Of a DNA stretch of 64,000 nt, positions 29,607-39,786 are shown piece after piece. The notes beneath the pieces were generated by a model. It was not told where the DNA came from. It was given only the letters and a program-made list of their open reading frames with translations, and did no database searches. The translations under genes and the position numbers were made by a program. Numbering within the stretch: the stretch's first letter is position 1; each line of letters begins with the position of its first letter. Source of the DNA: Bryobacterales bacterium (GTDB lineage: Bacteria > Acidobacteriota > Terriglobia > Bryobacterales > Bryobacteraceae); the NCBI GenBank assembly GCA_003162425.1, contig PMOK01000037.1, forward strand, positions 32,668-96,667, read 5' to 3'.

Positions 29607-31438
29607 TGCTGCGCCTTGCACTTCTCACCGTGGGCTTCGCGCTGGCCGCGACGGCGCAATATCCAAGCCCCGTCGATCTGCGCGTCTCGCCGGACGCGAG
29701 GCGCCTCTACATCGTCTGCCAGGGGACCGACGAACTGGTGGTCGCCGATACGAAGTCGAAATCGATAGTGGGCCGCGTAAAAGTCGGCCACGTTCCCCGA
29801 GGCATCGCAATAACGAATGATGGCCAGCGCGTCTACGTCACGAATTCCTGGGCCGACACGGTAACTGAAGTCGACACCGCCACGCTGCGAGCTCTCCGAA
29901 CGCTGCCCGCGGGCTTCGAACCCTCGGGCGCGGCACTGGACGCTCGCGGCGCATTTCTCTACGTCGCGAATCGAATCAGCAACGACATCAGCGTTATCGA
30001 TCTCGCCACCGGCGCCGTGCTGAAACGCCTGGTCGCGGCCCGCGGAGCGAGCTACATCGTTGCCTCGCCCGCGAACTCGCACGGCTTCGCAACCCACATC
30101 TATGCCACTCACATCTACCCAAAGATCGGCAAACATTGTGCGCCGCCCGAATCCGAAATCATGGAAATCGACGCCACCCGCCAGGTCGTCAGCACCCGGC
30201 TGCCGCTCGGCAATGTCGCCGGAGTCTTCCATGTCGCCATATCGCAAGATGGCCGCCTCGGAATCGCAACAATGTTGCGCCCGAAAAACCTGGTGCCCCT
30301 GGCTCACGTCGAGCATGGCTGGGCATTCGGCGATTCCATCGCCGTCTTCGGCGAAGACATCGGTGGCGTGGTTGAGCTCCCGCTCGACGAACTGGAGCGG
30401 TACTTCTCGCTCCCCTTCGGCGTCGCCATCGCGCCGGACAAATCGAAAGCATATCTCTCGGCGAGCGGTTCCAACGAGGTCGCGATTCTGGACCTCAACC
30501 GTGTAATCGCCGCCGCCCGCTCACCTCGCCGCAACGATCTCATCAACGATCTGTCCGTCTCGGGGACCTACGTCCTGGCTCACGTCCCGGTCGGACGAAA
30601 TCCGAGAGGCATCGCACTCTCAGGGGACGGCCGCATTCTCTACGTTGCCAACCGTCTCGACGACACGGTCTCCGTCATCGATACCACCGCGCGCAAAGTG
30701 ACCGGTACGATCGCGCTTGGTGGAACCGAAATCCTCACGAGGGAGCGCCGCGGCGAGCGGCTGTTCTACTCTTCGAAATACGCCTTTCAAGGACAATTCG
30801 GCTGCGCAAGCTGCCACCTCGATTCGACCATCGACGGCCTTCATTGGGACCTCGAGCCCGACGGTTTCGGCCAAGACATCTTGGACAATCGCGCGCTCGA
30901 AGACGTCGGCGAAACGCCTCCGTACAAGTGGAATGGCAGCAATCCCGACTTGCAGACGGAGTGCGGCCCGCGTACCGAGCGCTTCTTCTTCCGATCCGCG
31001 GGCTTTGCCGGCCAGGACCTAGAAGACCTTGTAAGCTACATCAAATCCATCCCGCTCCGGCCCAATCGTTATCGTCTGCCGAACGGCGAACTGACGCCCG
31101 CGCAAGAGCGCGGCAAAGCGATCTTCGAGCGCAGCCAACGCAAAGACGGCTCGCCGATCGACGATACACAGCGCTGCGCGTTCTGCCACTCGGGCAAATA
31201 CTACACCAACCAGGCCACCTTCGATGTCGGTACCGGTAAGCCCACCGATCGCTCGCCGCTTTTCGACGTGCCGCAACTTACCAACGTCGCTCTCACCGCG
31301 CCGTACATGCACGACGGCGCGGCGCGCACACTCGAAGAAATCTGGACTGTCTTCAATCCCAAAGACACCCACGGAGTCACCAACGATTTGGCGAAGGATG
31401 AGCTGAACGACCTCATCGAATTCCTGAAAACGTTATGA
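29603..31438 (+). CDS. YVTN beta-propeller fused to di-haem cytochrome c peroxidase-like domain
   Basis: Start MMLRLALLTVGFALAATAQ; propeller repeats RLYIVCQGTDELVVADTKSKSIVGRVKVG; CASCH and CAFCH. Confidence 0.85.
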   Translation: MMLRLALLTVGFALAATAQYPSPVDLRVSPDARRLYIVCQGTDELVVADTKSKSIVGRVKVGHVPRGIAITNDGQRVYVTNSWADTVTEVDTATLRALRTLPAGFEPSGAALDARGAFLYVANRISNDISVIDLATGAVLKRLVAARGASYIVASPANSHGFATHIYATHIYPKIGKHCAPPESEIMEIDATRQVVSTRLPLGNVAGVFHVAISQDGRLGIATMLRPKNLVPLAHVEHGWAFGDSIAVFGEDIGGVVELPLDELERYFSLPFGVAIAPDKSKAYLSASGSNEVAILDLNRVIAAARSPRRNDLINDLSVSGTYVLAHVPVGRNPRGIALSGDGRILYVANRLDDTVSVIDTTARKVTGTIALGGTEILTRERRGERLFYSSKYAFQGQFGCASCHLDSTIDGLHWDLEPDGFGQDILDNRALEDVGETPPYKWNGSNPDLQTECGPRTERFFFRSAGFAGQDLEDLVSYIKSIPLRPNRYRLPNGELTPAQERGKAIFERSQRKDGSPIDDTQRCAFCHSGKYYTNQATFDVGTGKPTDRSPLFDVPQLTNVALTAPYMHDGAARTLEEIWTVFNPKDTHGVTNDLAKDELNDLIEFLKTL

Positions 31439-32499
31439 GAATTGCGATCATCCTATGCTGGCTTGTTCCCTTCGCCGCGGCTCAGCACATGCCGCGCTAC
31501 CGCTGGGAAAACTTCACCACCGCGAACGGCCTGCCGAACGACCGCGTCTACAGCGTTGCCGTCGACGGCGATCGCATCTGGGCCGGAACCGACAATGGCC
31601 TCGCGCTGTACGAAAAAGGCAAGTGGCGCACCTTCACCACCGCAGATGGGTTGGCCCATCGAGCGGTGCTTTCCCTCAGCCTCGACAAGCGAACGCACGA
31701 CCTTTGGATCGCCACCATGGGCGGTCTGAGCCGCTACTCGGCCGGGCGCATCGATACCTTCACCCAACTCACAAGTGGCCTCGCGAACGACGTGGTCTAC
31801 GGCGTCACCGTGCAGGGCGATTACGTCTGGGTTGCGACGGCGGCCGGGGCCAGCCGCCTCGACACGCGTACCGGCCAGTGGAGTCTATTCAACGAGCGCA
31901 ACACGCCGATGTACGAAATCTGGACCTACGCCGTGAGCGCCGGTGAAGACAAAGTCTACTACGCGGTGTGGGGCGGCGGCGTCCTTGAATACGACGTCAA
32001 GACGGAGCGCTGGAAGGACTATAACGACCCGGACGGCGAGAACGAAATCGTCCTCTTCAAAGACCAGGGCCTGATTCACGAAATCACGACCTCGGTGAGC
32101 TACGTCAACAAAATCCTGTGGGTCGCGACGTACTTTGGCGCCAGCCGCTACGACGGCCGGAACTGGCGCAATTTTCTCGATAAGGACAGCGGCCTGCCCA
32201 GCAATTTTCTCAACCAGGTGAAAACGCTGGACGGCACACGAACCTGGTTCGCGACCGACAAGGGGCTGGCGTATTTCGACGGAGCCAATTGGGCTGTCTA
32301 CCGGCCCGCGCTCGACACGCACCAGCCCGAGATGCTGGTCCGCGACGAAAAAGGCAATCTGCGGCGGGTACCGGTTGAGACCGCGCCCGCGCACAACTAT
32401 GTATTCGGCGTCGACTTTCAGGGCGACGACATATGGGTGGCCACCGCAAAAGGTTTGAGCCACGGCATCCCAATTCACGAGGAGATCACACAAAAATGA
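31435..32499 (+). CDS. Two-component-regulator-type propeller protein (secreted)
   Basis: NFTTANGLPNDRVYSVAVDGDRIWAGTDNGLALYEKGKWRTFTTADGL repeats; overlaps neighbours. Confidence 0.8.
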   Translation: MRIAIILCWLVPFAAAQHMPRYRWENFTTANGLPNDRVYSVAVDGDRIWAGTDNGLALYEKGKWRTFTTADGLAHRAVLSLSLDKRTHDLWIATMGGLSRYSAGRIDTFTQLTSGLANDVVYGVTVQGDYVWVATAAGASRLDTRTGQWSLFNERNTPMYEIWTYAVSAGEDKVYYAVWGGGVLEYDVKTERWKDYNDPDGENEIVLFKDQGLIHEITTSVSYVNKILWVATYFGASRYDGRNWRNFLDKDSGLPSNFLNQVKTLDGTRTWFATDKGLAYFDGANWAVYRPALDTHQPEMLVRDEKGNLRRVPVETAPAHNYVFGVDFQGDDIWVATAKGLSHGIPIHEEITQK

Positions 32500-32981
32500 C
32501 GATTACAGAAGCACTCGAACAGGCCGCAGGAGCGAAACGCGTTGAGCGGCGCGCGATCAGCGCACCCAACGTGCTGAATGAAGCCTTCGACTATGCGCGC
32601 CCGAGTTCGTTCTCGCGCGGGCTGCGCATCGACCTGAATGGTCTGGCCATTCTGCTCATCTCTGGTACGGCCAGCATCGACGAACACGGCAGCTCCATTC
32701 ACATTGGCGACTTCCGCGCGCAGTGCCGCCGTACGTATCTCAACATCACCGAGCTGCTTGAGGCCGAAGGAGCGACCTGGAAAGACATCGTGCGGACTTC
32801 CTGCTACCTGCGCGACATCGAACGCGACTATGCGGCTTTCAACGAAGAGCGCACCGCGTTTTTCAAAGAGCAGGGGCTCGATCCGCTGCCCGCCTCCACC
32901 GGCATTCAGGCAATTCTGTGCCGCCCCGAATTGCTGATCGAGATGGAAGCCATCGCGATGTTCATTCCCGCGGAGCATTAA
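32496..32981 (+). CDS. RidA/YjgF-family protein
   Basis: LLISGTASIDEHG...TYLNITELLEAEGATWKDIVRTSCYLRDI. Confidence 0.85.
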   Translation: MTITEALEQAAGAKRVERRAISAPNVLNEAFDYARPSSFSRGLRIDLNGLAILLISGTASIDEHGSSIHIGDFRAQCRRTYLNITELLEAEGATWKDIVRTSCYLRDIERDYAAFNEERTAFFKEQGLDPLPASTGIQAILCRPELLIEMEAIAMFIPAEH

Positions 32982-32986
32982 CGGCG

Positions 32987-34768
32987 ATGCTCTCGCGGTT
33001 TGCGATCGTGCTGCTGTTGTTGGCCAGGGTGCCCGCACTCGCGCAGTGCCCCAGCGCAACGAATCCGCCTCCGGCTTTGAGCCGCACGCTCTCGCCCTAC
33101 GCCAATGAGCCCGAGGATCTGCGCCCGTTCTCCAAATTCACGGAACCCTACTACCAGCACTACACGAAGACTCCGGAATACAACGGAGCGGCGCGGGACG
33201 TGGCGACGGTGAGGCCGGAGGATGTCGCGGATGTGCCGATTGCTTTCCTCGGCCCGATCGCGGACCACAAGGACCAGGCGCTCGGACAGGCCATGCTTCA
33301 TGGCGCCGAAATGGCCATCGACGAGGCCAATGCGCGCGGCGGCTTTTGCGGCAAACCATTCCGCCTCGTCATCCACAACGACGGCGCGCTGTGGGGCGCT
33401 TCGTCGAACGAGATCGTCAAGATGGTCTACCAGGACAAGGCCTGGGCCATGCTCGGCTCCATCAGCGGCGATTCCACACACATCGCGCTGCGCGTATCGC
33501 TGCGCGCCGAGCTGCCGATCGTCAATAGCGCCGCCACCGATCCGACCATTCCAGAGACCGTCATTCCTTGGATTCTCACCACGATTCAAGACGACCGCGT
33601 GCAGAGCTTCACCCTCGCGCGCCGCATCTACACCGATCTCGGCCTGAAGCGTATCGCGCTGTTGCGCGTCAACGAGCGCTATGGACGATTCGGAGTCGCC
33701 AAGTTTCGCGACGCATCGCGCCGGCTCGGCCATCCGCTGATCATCGAACAGAAGTTCATGCCCGGCGACATGGACTTCTCGCGCCAGCTGAAAGTGATCG
33801 ACGATTCGCGCGTGGATGGAATCGTCCTGTGGTCCGACGCCGCGCCCGCCGGCATGATCCTCAAACAGATGCGCGGCCTCGGGATGAAGCAACCCGTCTT
33901 CGGCAGCGCGCGCGTAGTCGGCGATGAACTATTCCGAATCGCCGGCACAGCGGCCGAGGGGCTGGAAGTGGTGTATCCGTACGATCCGAATCGTAACGAC
34001 CCGGCCTGGATGGGCTTCAATCAGCGGCTCCGGGCGAAGTACAACGCCCCCTCTGATGCCTTCTCAGCTCTAGCGTTCGACACCATGAGCCTCCTCGTCG
34101 ATCAAATCCGCCGTGTAGGCCTCAACCGCGGCCTGATCCGCGACGCGCTGTATTCCGTCGAGCGCTACAAAGGCGTCACAGGCGAGATGACTTTCGATCC
34201 CAACGCCAAAAACATCGCACCGCTATTCCTCGGCAAAGTGAAAGACGGCAAGATCACCTACCGGCGTTATTCCATGACCAAACCATACGCGACGGTCAGC
34301 GAGCACGGCGCGGAGTACCACGGCCCGCCCATCGCCGATGCCTCCGGGTCCGGCTCCACAATCGGCATCTTCGGACCCGGCGCCGACAAACTCACCGCTG
34401 GTCTCGCGCAACCCGGATACCGATTCGTCGCAGTGCCATCAGAAGCCGCCTGGGGAAAATCGTCCACGGATCTGGTTAATCTTGCCTATCGCGACGACCT
34501 GATCGGGCTCATCGCAACCGACCGCGCATCGGCCCATCTGGCCGAACAAATCGCAGTAAAACTGTTTTTCCCAGTCATCGCCCTCTCGGATGATCGCAAT
34601 TTGACCAGCACCAACATACCCTGGATCTTCAGGCTTCCCGCAGGCACGCCGCTTCGCGAAGCCGTCGCTTGCCTTCGCAAGGCGGCTGACCGCGTCGGTC
34701 CGAATCGAAACCGCATTCGCGACTATCTGGCTTCGGCCGCCTTCGACTCCACCGGCGAACCGCGCTGA
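32987..34768 (+). CDS. Periplasmic-binding-protein-like ABC substrate-binding protein (branched-chain amino acid type)
   Basis: Signal peptide MLSRFAIVLLLLARVPALAQ; GPIADHKDQALGQAMLHGAEMAIDEANARGG; second PBP-like stretch at C-term. Confidence 0.8.
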   Translation: MLSRFAIVLLLLARVPALAQCPSATNPPPALSRTLSPYANEPEDLRPFSKFTEPYYQHYTKTPEYNGAARDVATVRPEDVADVPIAFLGPIADHKDQALGQAMLHGAEMAIDEANARGGFCGKPFRLVIHNDGALWGASSNEIVKMVYQDKAWAMLGSISGDSTHIALRVSLRAELPIVNSAATDPTIPETVIPWILTTIQDDRVQSFTLARRIYTDLGLKRIALLRVNERYGRFGVAKFRDASRRLGHPLIIEQKFMPGDMDFSRQLKVIDDSRVDGIVLWSDAAPAGMILKQMRGLGMKQPVFGSARVVGDELFRIAGTAAEGLEVVYPYDPNRNDPAWMGFNQRLRAKYNAPSDAFSALAFDTMSLLVDQIRRVGLNRGLIRDALYSVERYKGVTGEMTFDPNAKNIAPLFLGKVKDGKITYRRYSMTKPYATVSEHGAEYHGPPIADASGSGSTIGIFGPGADKLTAGLAQPGYRFVAVPSEAAWGKSSTDLVNLAYRDDLIGLIATDRASAHLAEQIAVKLFFPVIALSDDRNLTSTNIPWIFRLPAGTPLREAVACLRKAADRVGPNRNRIRDYLASAAFDSTGEPR

Positions 34769-35260
34769 CACCAGGCCGCAGTTCGGTGGCGTTTCCACAA
34801 CTACTCACCGCCGAGCCCCAGCACGCCGTTAGTCAACACCACCCGACATTTTGTCGTGCCCCAAAAAAGGAACCTGTCCTGCTAAATTGCCGATAGCGTT
34901 CTGGTGTTCGGCTGCGTCTTCGCACGAGCCATCGCGACCACCTCTTTTTCTCGAGTGTATCGAGTGCGGCGACCGCAGCTCCATGCTAGGGGGCTCCGCA
35001 ACGCCAGAGACCTCTCTCCCGACCAGAAGGCGGCGATTGAGAGCCTGCTCGGACGCCGTGTACTCGAAGACGAAGAAATCAGCATCCGCGCTATCCATCC
35101 TCCGGGTTCTTTCCGATCAGCGCCGGAAAAAACTTGTCGAGGAGTTGACGAAGTGTTTCGCTGATGTGGATGGCCGCCGTAAACCCGGCCCCGCAGAGGA
35201 GGCAGAAGAAATCCTCACCGAGGCCATCAGAAGCACCCGTCCCGGCTACCGTCCACACCA

Positions 35261-35640
35261 GTGAAGATCGTCCTCGACACGACGATCTTGGTTCGAGCCA
35301 ATGAGCATTCACACGGTCTTGCCCGCAAATTGTTAACCAACATCATCGAGAGCGAACATCGGTTGCTACTTTCGAACGAGATGTTGTATGAGCTTGCACG
35401 GGTCCTTCGCTACCCCTCGATTGCAAGCGTTCTACGACCTCACAATGAGCCATGTTTTCGATTACATCAATTTCCTCCGCCGATCCGCGACGTAAACGAC
35501 GTCGTTGTTATGCAGACTGCGATAATCGGCGAGGCTAGACATCCTGTGTACAAAGGATGACGACTTTTTCGAAGAACCTGCCCGTGACTACGTTAATAGG
35601 ATGGGAATCGCCGTTCTCGACGACATCTCTCTTATTTCTC
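35261..35640 (+). pseudogene. PIN-domain toxin, frameshifted near 35535
   Basis: MKIVLDTTILVRAN...RDVNDVVVMQTAIIGEA then, in the next frame, DILCTKDDDFFEEPARDYVNRMGIAVLDDISLI. Confidence 0.65.
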
Positions 35641-35815
35641 CACACCGAGAATCGAACCGGAGCACCAGGCAAGTTCGCTATGGCGGCAGGTCTTTTGATT
35701 CTGACCATCGCGATGGGCATTGGAATTTTCGGAGCCGCCCTCGGCATGTGGCTGCCCCGCATTTGAGAGAATTGAAGACCGCTCATTGGTTACAAAAGTG
35801 CACGCCAGCAGTGTT

Positions 35816-36784
35816 ATGAATGCGATCGTCTACACCCAATACGGATCACCGGATGTGCTGCAGTTCCAGGAGGTAGCAACACCCACGCCCGCGGACAATG
35901 AGGTCCTGATAAAGCTTTGCGCGGCATCCGTAAATCCACTCGACTGGCACTTCATGAGAGGCAAACCGTTGTTCGTCCGCCTGATGAGCGGATTGCTTAC
36001 TCCAAAAATCAAGGTCCTCGGCTGTGATGTCGCAGGGCAAGTGGAAGCGGTTGGCAAACACGTAACGCAGTTTCAGCCTGGCGACCAAGTGTTCGGAGGA
36101 ACACGTTTGGAAGGGTTTGCCGAGTATGTGTGTACGACGGAAGATCGATTGGTATTGAAGCCTGCCAACATTTCGTTTGAGGAAGCAGCAGCCGTACCAG
36201 TGGCGGCAATCACTGCTCTTCAGGGTCTTCGTGACCAGGGACGGATCCAGTCAGGCCACAGGGTTCTGGTGGATGGCGCGTCTGGCGGTGTGGGGACATT
36301 TGCGGTCCAGATTGCCAAATCGTACGGGGCTGAAGTGACGGCCGTATGCAGCACCAGGAATATGGACACGGCGCGATCCATTGGCGCAGACCATGTCATC
36401 GACTACACACGAGAAGATTTCACGAAAAGCGGGCAGCTTTACAATCTGATTTTTGCGGCGAACGCATATCATTCGATCTTCGATTACAGGCGTGCGCTTA
36501 GTCAGGACGGAATTTATGTCATGGCCGGAGGTGGCGGGGTTCCAACTCTCCAAGTGATGTTACTGGGACCACTACTGCCACTCATTGGGAAACAGAAGAT
36601 GAGTCTCTTCATGACGAAGATAAACAAGAAGGATCTGGTAGTTCTGAGGGATCTTCTGGAAGCCCGGAAGATTGTACCTGTGATCGATCGACGTTACCCG
36701 CTAAGCAACGTGGCTGCCGCTCTCAGCTATCTTGAAGAAGGACATGCGCAAGGGAAGGTTGTGATAACCGTTGAACATCAATAA
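35816..36784 (+). CDS. NAD(P)-dependent alcohol dehydrogenase / quinone oxidoreductase (MDR family)
   Basis: MNAIVYTQYGSPDVLQFQEV; VLVDGASGGVGTFAVQIAKSYGAEVTAV. Confidence 0.9.
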   Translation: MNAIVYTQYGSPDVLQFQEVATPTPADNEVLIKLCAASVNPLDWHFMRGKPLFVRLMSGLLTPKIKVLGCDVAGQVEAVGKHVTQFQPGDQVFGGTRLEGFAEYVCTTEDRLVLKPANISFEEAAAVPVAAITALQGLRDQGRIQSGHRVLVDGASGGVGTFAVQIAKSYGAEVTAVCSTRNMDTARSIGADHVIDYTREDFTKSGQLYNLIFAANAYHSIFDYRRALSQDGIYVMAGGGGVPTLQVMLLGPLLPLIGKQKMSLFMTKINKKDLVVLRDLLEARKIVPVIDRRYPLSNVAAALSYLEEGHAQGKVVITVEHQ

Positions 36785-36934
36785 CGCACCTCCGAATGAG
36801 AGCTTGAACGGTTCGAAATATTCCTTCGGCCGTCTATGGCCGCTCAACTGGTAGCCAAAGTTGATGAATCCTGACAACGCCAACGTGCGGCTCGACGCTG
36901 TGAATAAAACCAAGCCACGTCCCATTACCGCTCC

Positions 36935-37807
36935 TTAAATACTGATAACGGGGCAGGGCGCTTCACGGATGATCGCGTATGCTCTCGTTCGCAACCGTCC
37001 GAATGCCTCTTGCATCACGCCCCTTCCGATTAAGATCAGGTCTGTGTCGTATTCGATGGCTGTCCTGCGCACCACATCTCCGGCCTGACCTCCCAGCAGA
37101 CACACTTCCAATTTGGTTCCAGCCCTGGCCTGCATGCTGGCAAGCTGCTCGCGTGCTACGTCGAAAAGAAACCTGTACGTCCTGGGAGCATTTTCTTCCG
37201 TCACGGCTGCATTCGTTCCGGGAATCGCATGCACCAGCTTCAGCTCAGCTTGTTGTCCGAAGGCGAACTCGGCCGCCCACTGGAGTACGGAAAGATCTCT
37301 GTCATCTGTGTCTACGGCGCACAACATGCGCTTCCACTGCTCCGGCGAATGCTCGGCAATCTCCTTCGCATGCACAGCCGTCCACACCGGACTGTGCGAA
37401 TCATGCAAGACTTTCGCGGTGATCGAGCCTAGCAACAGCTTTCGAAATGGACCGTATCCGTGGGTCGGCATCATGATCAGCGTGGCCGGGTCATGCTGGG
37501 CGTAGTCGACAATTTGGACCGCTGCGTCGCCTTCCGCCAATTCCCAAGCCACGCGCGTTCCACAAAACTCCTTTTTGATGAACAAGTCCAGTGCCACCCG
37601 GGACGACGCCCGCAACTGATCGGCGTTGATGAGTGTGGACCAGGAAGCCGCTTCCGGCAACCCGAACCAACTGGAAGGCAGATCCACTACGTGCATCACC
37701 ACTATCTGCGCGTCAAAGCGGCCTGCCATTGCTTTTACGGACGATACCTCCCCGCGGCTCTGGTCAGAAAAGTCGACCGGAAACAGAATGCGTTTGAAGG
37801 TGGTCAT
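36935..37807 (-). CDS. Universal stress protein, tandem Usp domains
   Basis: FKRILFPVDFSDQS; MMPTHGYGPFRKLLLGSITAKVLHDSHSPVW. Confidence 0.88.
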   Translation of the reverse strand: MTTFKRILFPVDFSDQSRGEVSSVKAMAGRFDAQIVVMHVVDLPSSWFGLPEAASWSTLINADQLRASSRVALDLFIKKEFCGTRVAWELAEGDAAVQIVDYAQHDPATLIMMPTHGYGPFRKLLLGSITAKVLHDSHSPVWTAVHAKEIAEHSPEQWKRMLCAVDTDDRDLSVLQWAAEFAFGQQAELKLVHAIPGTNAAVTEENAPRTYRFLFDVAREQLASMQARAGTKLEVCLLGGQAGDVVRRTAIEYDTDLILIGRGVMQEAFGRLRTRAYAIIREAPCPVISI

Positions 37808-37943
37808 GCCAGACCTCCTATTTTCGGCGTCTGCGGCGCACAATTATCTACTTCTACCTGGCACGCCGCGTTCCAAGCTTAAGGTGCGGCGATTGGCCCC
37901 TCCGTTGCAGCAGATTTATAGGCGCCAATCAGAAAGGCTCATT

Positions 37944-38849
37944 ATGAAGATTATTCTGGCCGTGGATTCTTCGGCTGCCAGTGACATTGCTATCCAAGAA
38001 GTTGCAGCGCGTCCGTGGCCGCCAGCTGCCACGGTGGAAGTGCTTACTGTGGTCGAACCCTGGGAGATTCCGGTTCTCCTGGAGGGCCAGAATCGATCGG
38101 CGTTAGACTTGCTCGATGGCGCATTACAAAAACTCCGGGCCGCCGGAATTCAGACCACTACAAAGGTGATGTCCGGGGAACCCAAAGCCGTCATTATCGA
38201 TCGCGCCGCCGAAACGCAGGCCGACCTGGTAGTGATGGCTTCTCACGGAACGTCCGGCCTCACGAAATTTCTCCTGGGCAGCGTAACCGCGGCGGTCGCC
38301 CGATTCGCGCCTTGTTCCGTTGAAATAGTGCGGCCTGCCGTCCGGGATGAAGATAACCCGACCGCAATCAGAGTGCTACTAGCGACGGATGGCTCCGAGT
38401 GCTCGGAAGTTGCCGCCCGGTCCATTGCCGAGCGGCCGTGGCCTCTGGGATCCGAAATCCACATTCTCAGCGTGGTGGAGCTTTCGGTGCCCTTGTTCCG
38501 GGTACCTTATCCGCCCTATTTCGATCCGCATGCCATGGAAGAGCTGCGCGGCCAAGCGATGCAGCGTACTGAAGAGGCGGTCATGGCATCCGAGAAGATC
38601 ATTACGGACGCTGGCTTGACGGTGTCGGGAACCGTTGCCGTTCCGTGCGCAACCCCGAAGGAACTGATTCTCGAGGAAGCCCATAAGTGGGGCGCGGACC
38701 TGATCGTGGTCGGTTCGCACGGGCGCCGCGGGATCAATCGGTTCTTACTCGGAAGCGTCTCGGAAGCGGTGGCCTCGCATGCACATTGCTCAGTTGAGAT
38801 CATTCGGCGCAGCGGCGCTGTCAACAGTACTACCGAACCGCGACCGTAA
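37944..38849 (+). CDS. Universal stress protein, tandem Usp domains
   Basis: MKIILAVDSSAASDIAI; VMASHGTSGLTKFLLGSVTAAV; VVGSHGRRGINRFLLGSVSEAV. Confidence 0.92.
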   Translation: MKIILAVDSSAASDIAIQEVAARPWPPAATVEVLTVVEPWEIPVLLEGQNRSALDLLDGALQKLRAAGIQTTTKVMSGEPKAVIIDRAAETQADLVVMASHGTSGLTKFLLGSVTAAVARFAPCSVEIVRPAVRDEDNPTAIRVLLATDGSECSEVAARSIAERPWPLGSEIHILSVVELSVPLFRVPYPPYFDPHAMEELRGQAMQRTEEAVMASEKIITDAGLTVSGTVAVPCATPKELILEEAHKWGADLIVVGSHGRRGINRFLLGSVSEAVASHAHCSVEIIRRSGAVNSTTEPRP

Positions 38850-38867
38850 CTGGCCCACCAAAGGTCA

Positions 38868-38958
38868 TGAAGACGCCCGTAGCGCACGCATTCCTGCGTG
38901 CCGCGTTCACACTCATGTGAACGCTTGGGATTAGGCCGCCAGCGGATCGGCGTCTTCA
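38868..38958. repeat. Double-hairpin element within a 10-bp outer inverted repeat
   Basis: TGAAGACGCC (38868-38877) / GGCGTCTTCA (38949-38958) enclosing GCACGCA-TTCC-TGCGTGC and GCGTTCACA-CTCA-TGTGAACGC. Confidence 0.75.
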
Positions 38959-39429
38959 AAGGAGCTCGGTCCCGAAACGCGGCAAGTTACTCGTTCTTAC
39001 GCTGGGCACCACGGTCCTTGAACAAGAGCGTCTGGAAATGTCGGGTTGGGGGCTGCCGACGGCGAGGATTGGGGCTCGACCCTTAGCGACTTCCACGTTT
39101 ACACCGAAGAATCGGGTGCGCGTTTATGCGCGGTCGGCGGTTCACCCGCGGCCTTCAGCGCGTTGGCGGCAGCGTAGTCCGCCGGCGCGGCAGCGTAGTC
39201 CGCAGTCGCGGCAGCTGATCGTCGAGCTGCTGCTGGGTCAGACCGCACGATTGGTTGGGGGTTCCCACCCAACCATCCTCCGTGACTGCAAGCCCAACGC
39301 CCGAGTCAGCCGCGGATTGGCTGCTGTAATATTGCAGTCTACGACGCCGGACGCTTACCGGTTTTCAACAACATCCAGCCTGGTTGCCTACGTGCTTAAC
39401 ACTCTGCAAGATCCTGATGGAGGTGTCCC

Positions 39430-39786
39430 ATGAGGCGGTTCGAATATGCCCTTATTCATTGGACCGCGCGTTGTGCTGCCTTGCTGGTCGCCGGTGCGTT
39501 CTTTGTACTGCTCGCCGGAGAGTTGATCAATCCGCATTCCGGACCGCCGACGGAATTCCGTGATTGGGCTGGAATCGTTCTGTTGACCGCGGCTATCGTC
39601 GGTATGCTGGCTGCCTGGAAGTGGGAGCTAGCCGGTGCGCTTTTCTCCCTGCTGACTCTCGCCGCTTTTGTCCCAGTAGTGGGAATGCGCCGCTACGACA
39701 TCGTGGGCTTCGCCGCGATACCCGGCATCCTCTATTTGGTTGACTGGCTGCTGCGGCACAAGAGGCCGGACGTGGTCCTCCGATGA
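39430..39786 (+). CDS. Small multi-TM membrane protein
   Basis: Four hydrophobic segments; 4-bp overlap with downstream permease. Confidence 0.7.
   Translation: MRRFEYALIHWTARCAALLVAGAFFVLLAGELINPHSGPPTEFRDWAGIVLLTAAIVGMLAAWKWELAGALFSLLTLAAFVPVVGMRRYDIVGFAAIPGILYLVDWLLRHKRPDVVLR

Noticed and set aside
25926-34768. Anammox-type hydrazine synthesis
   Set aside because: Only a similarity to the HZS-alpha/PD40-like fold; no beta/gamma subunits or hydrazine dehydrogenase
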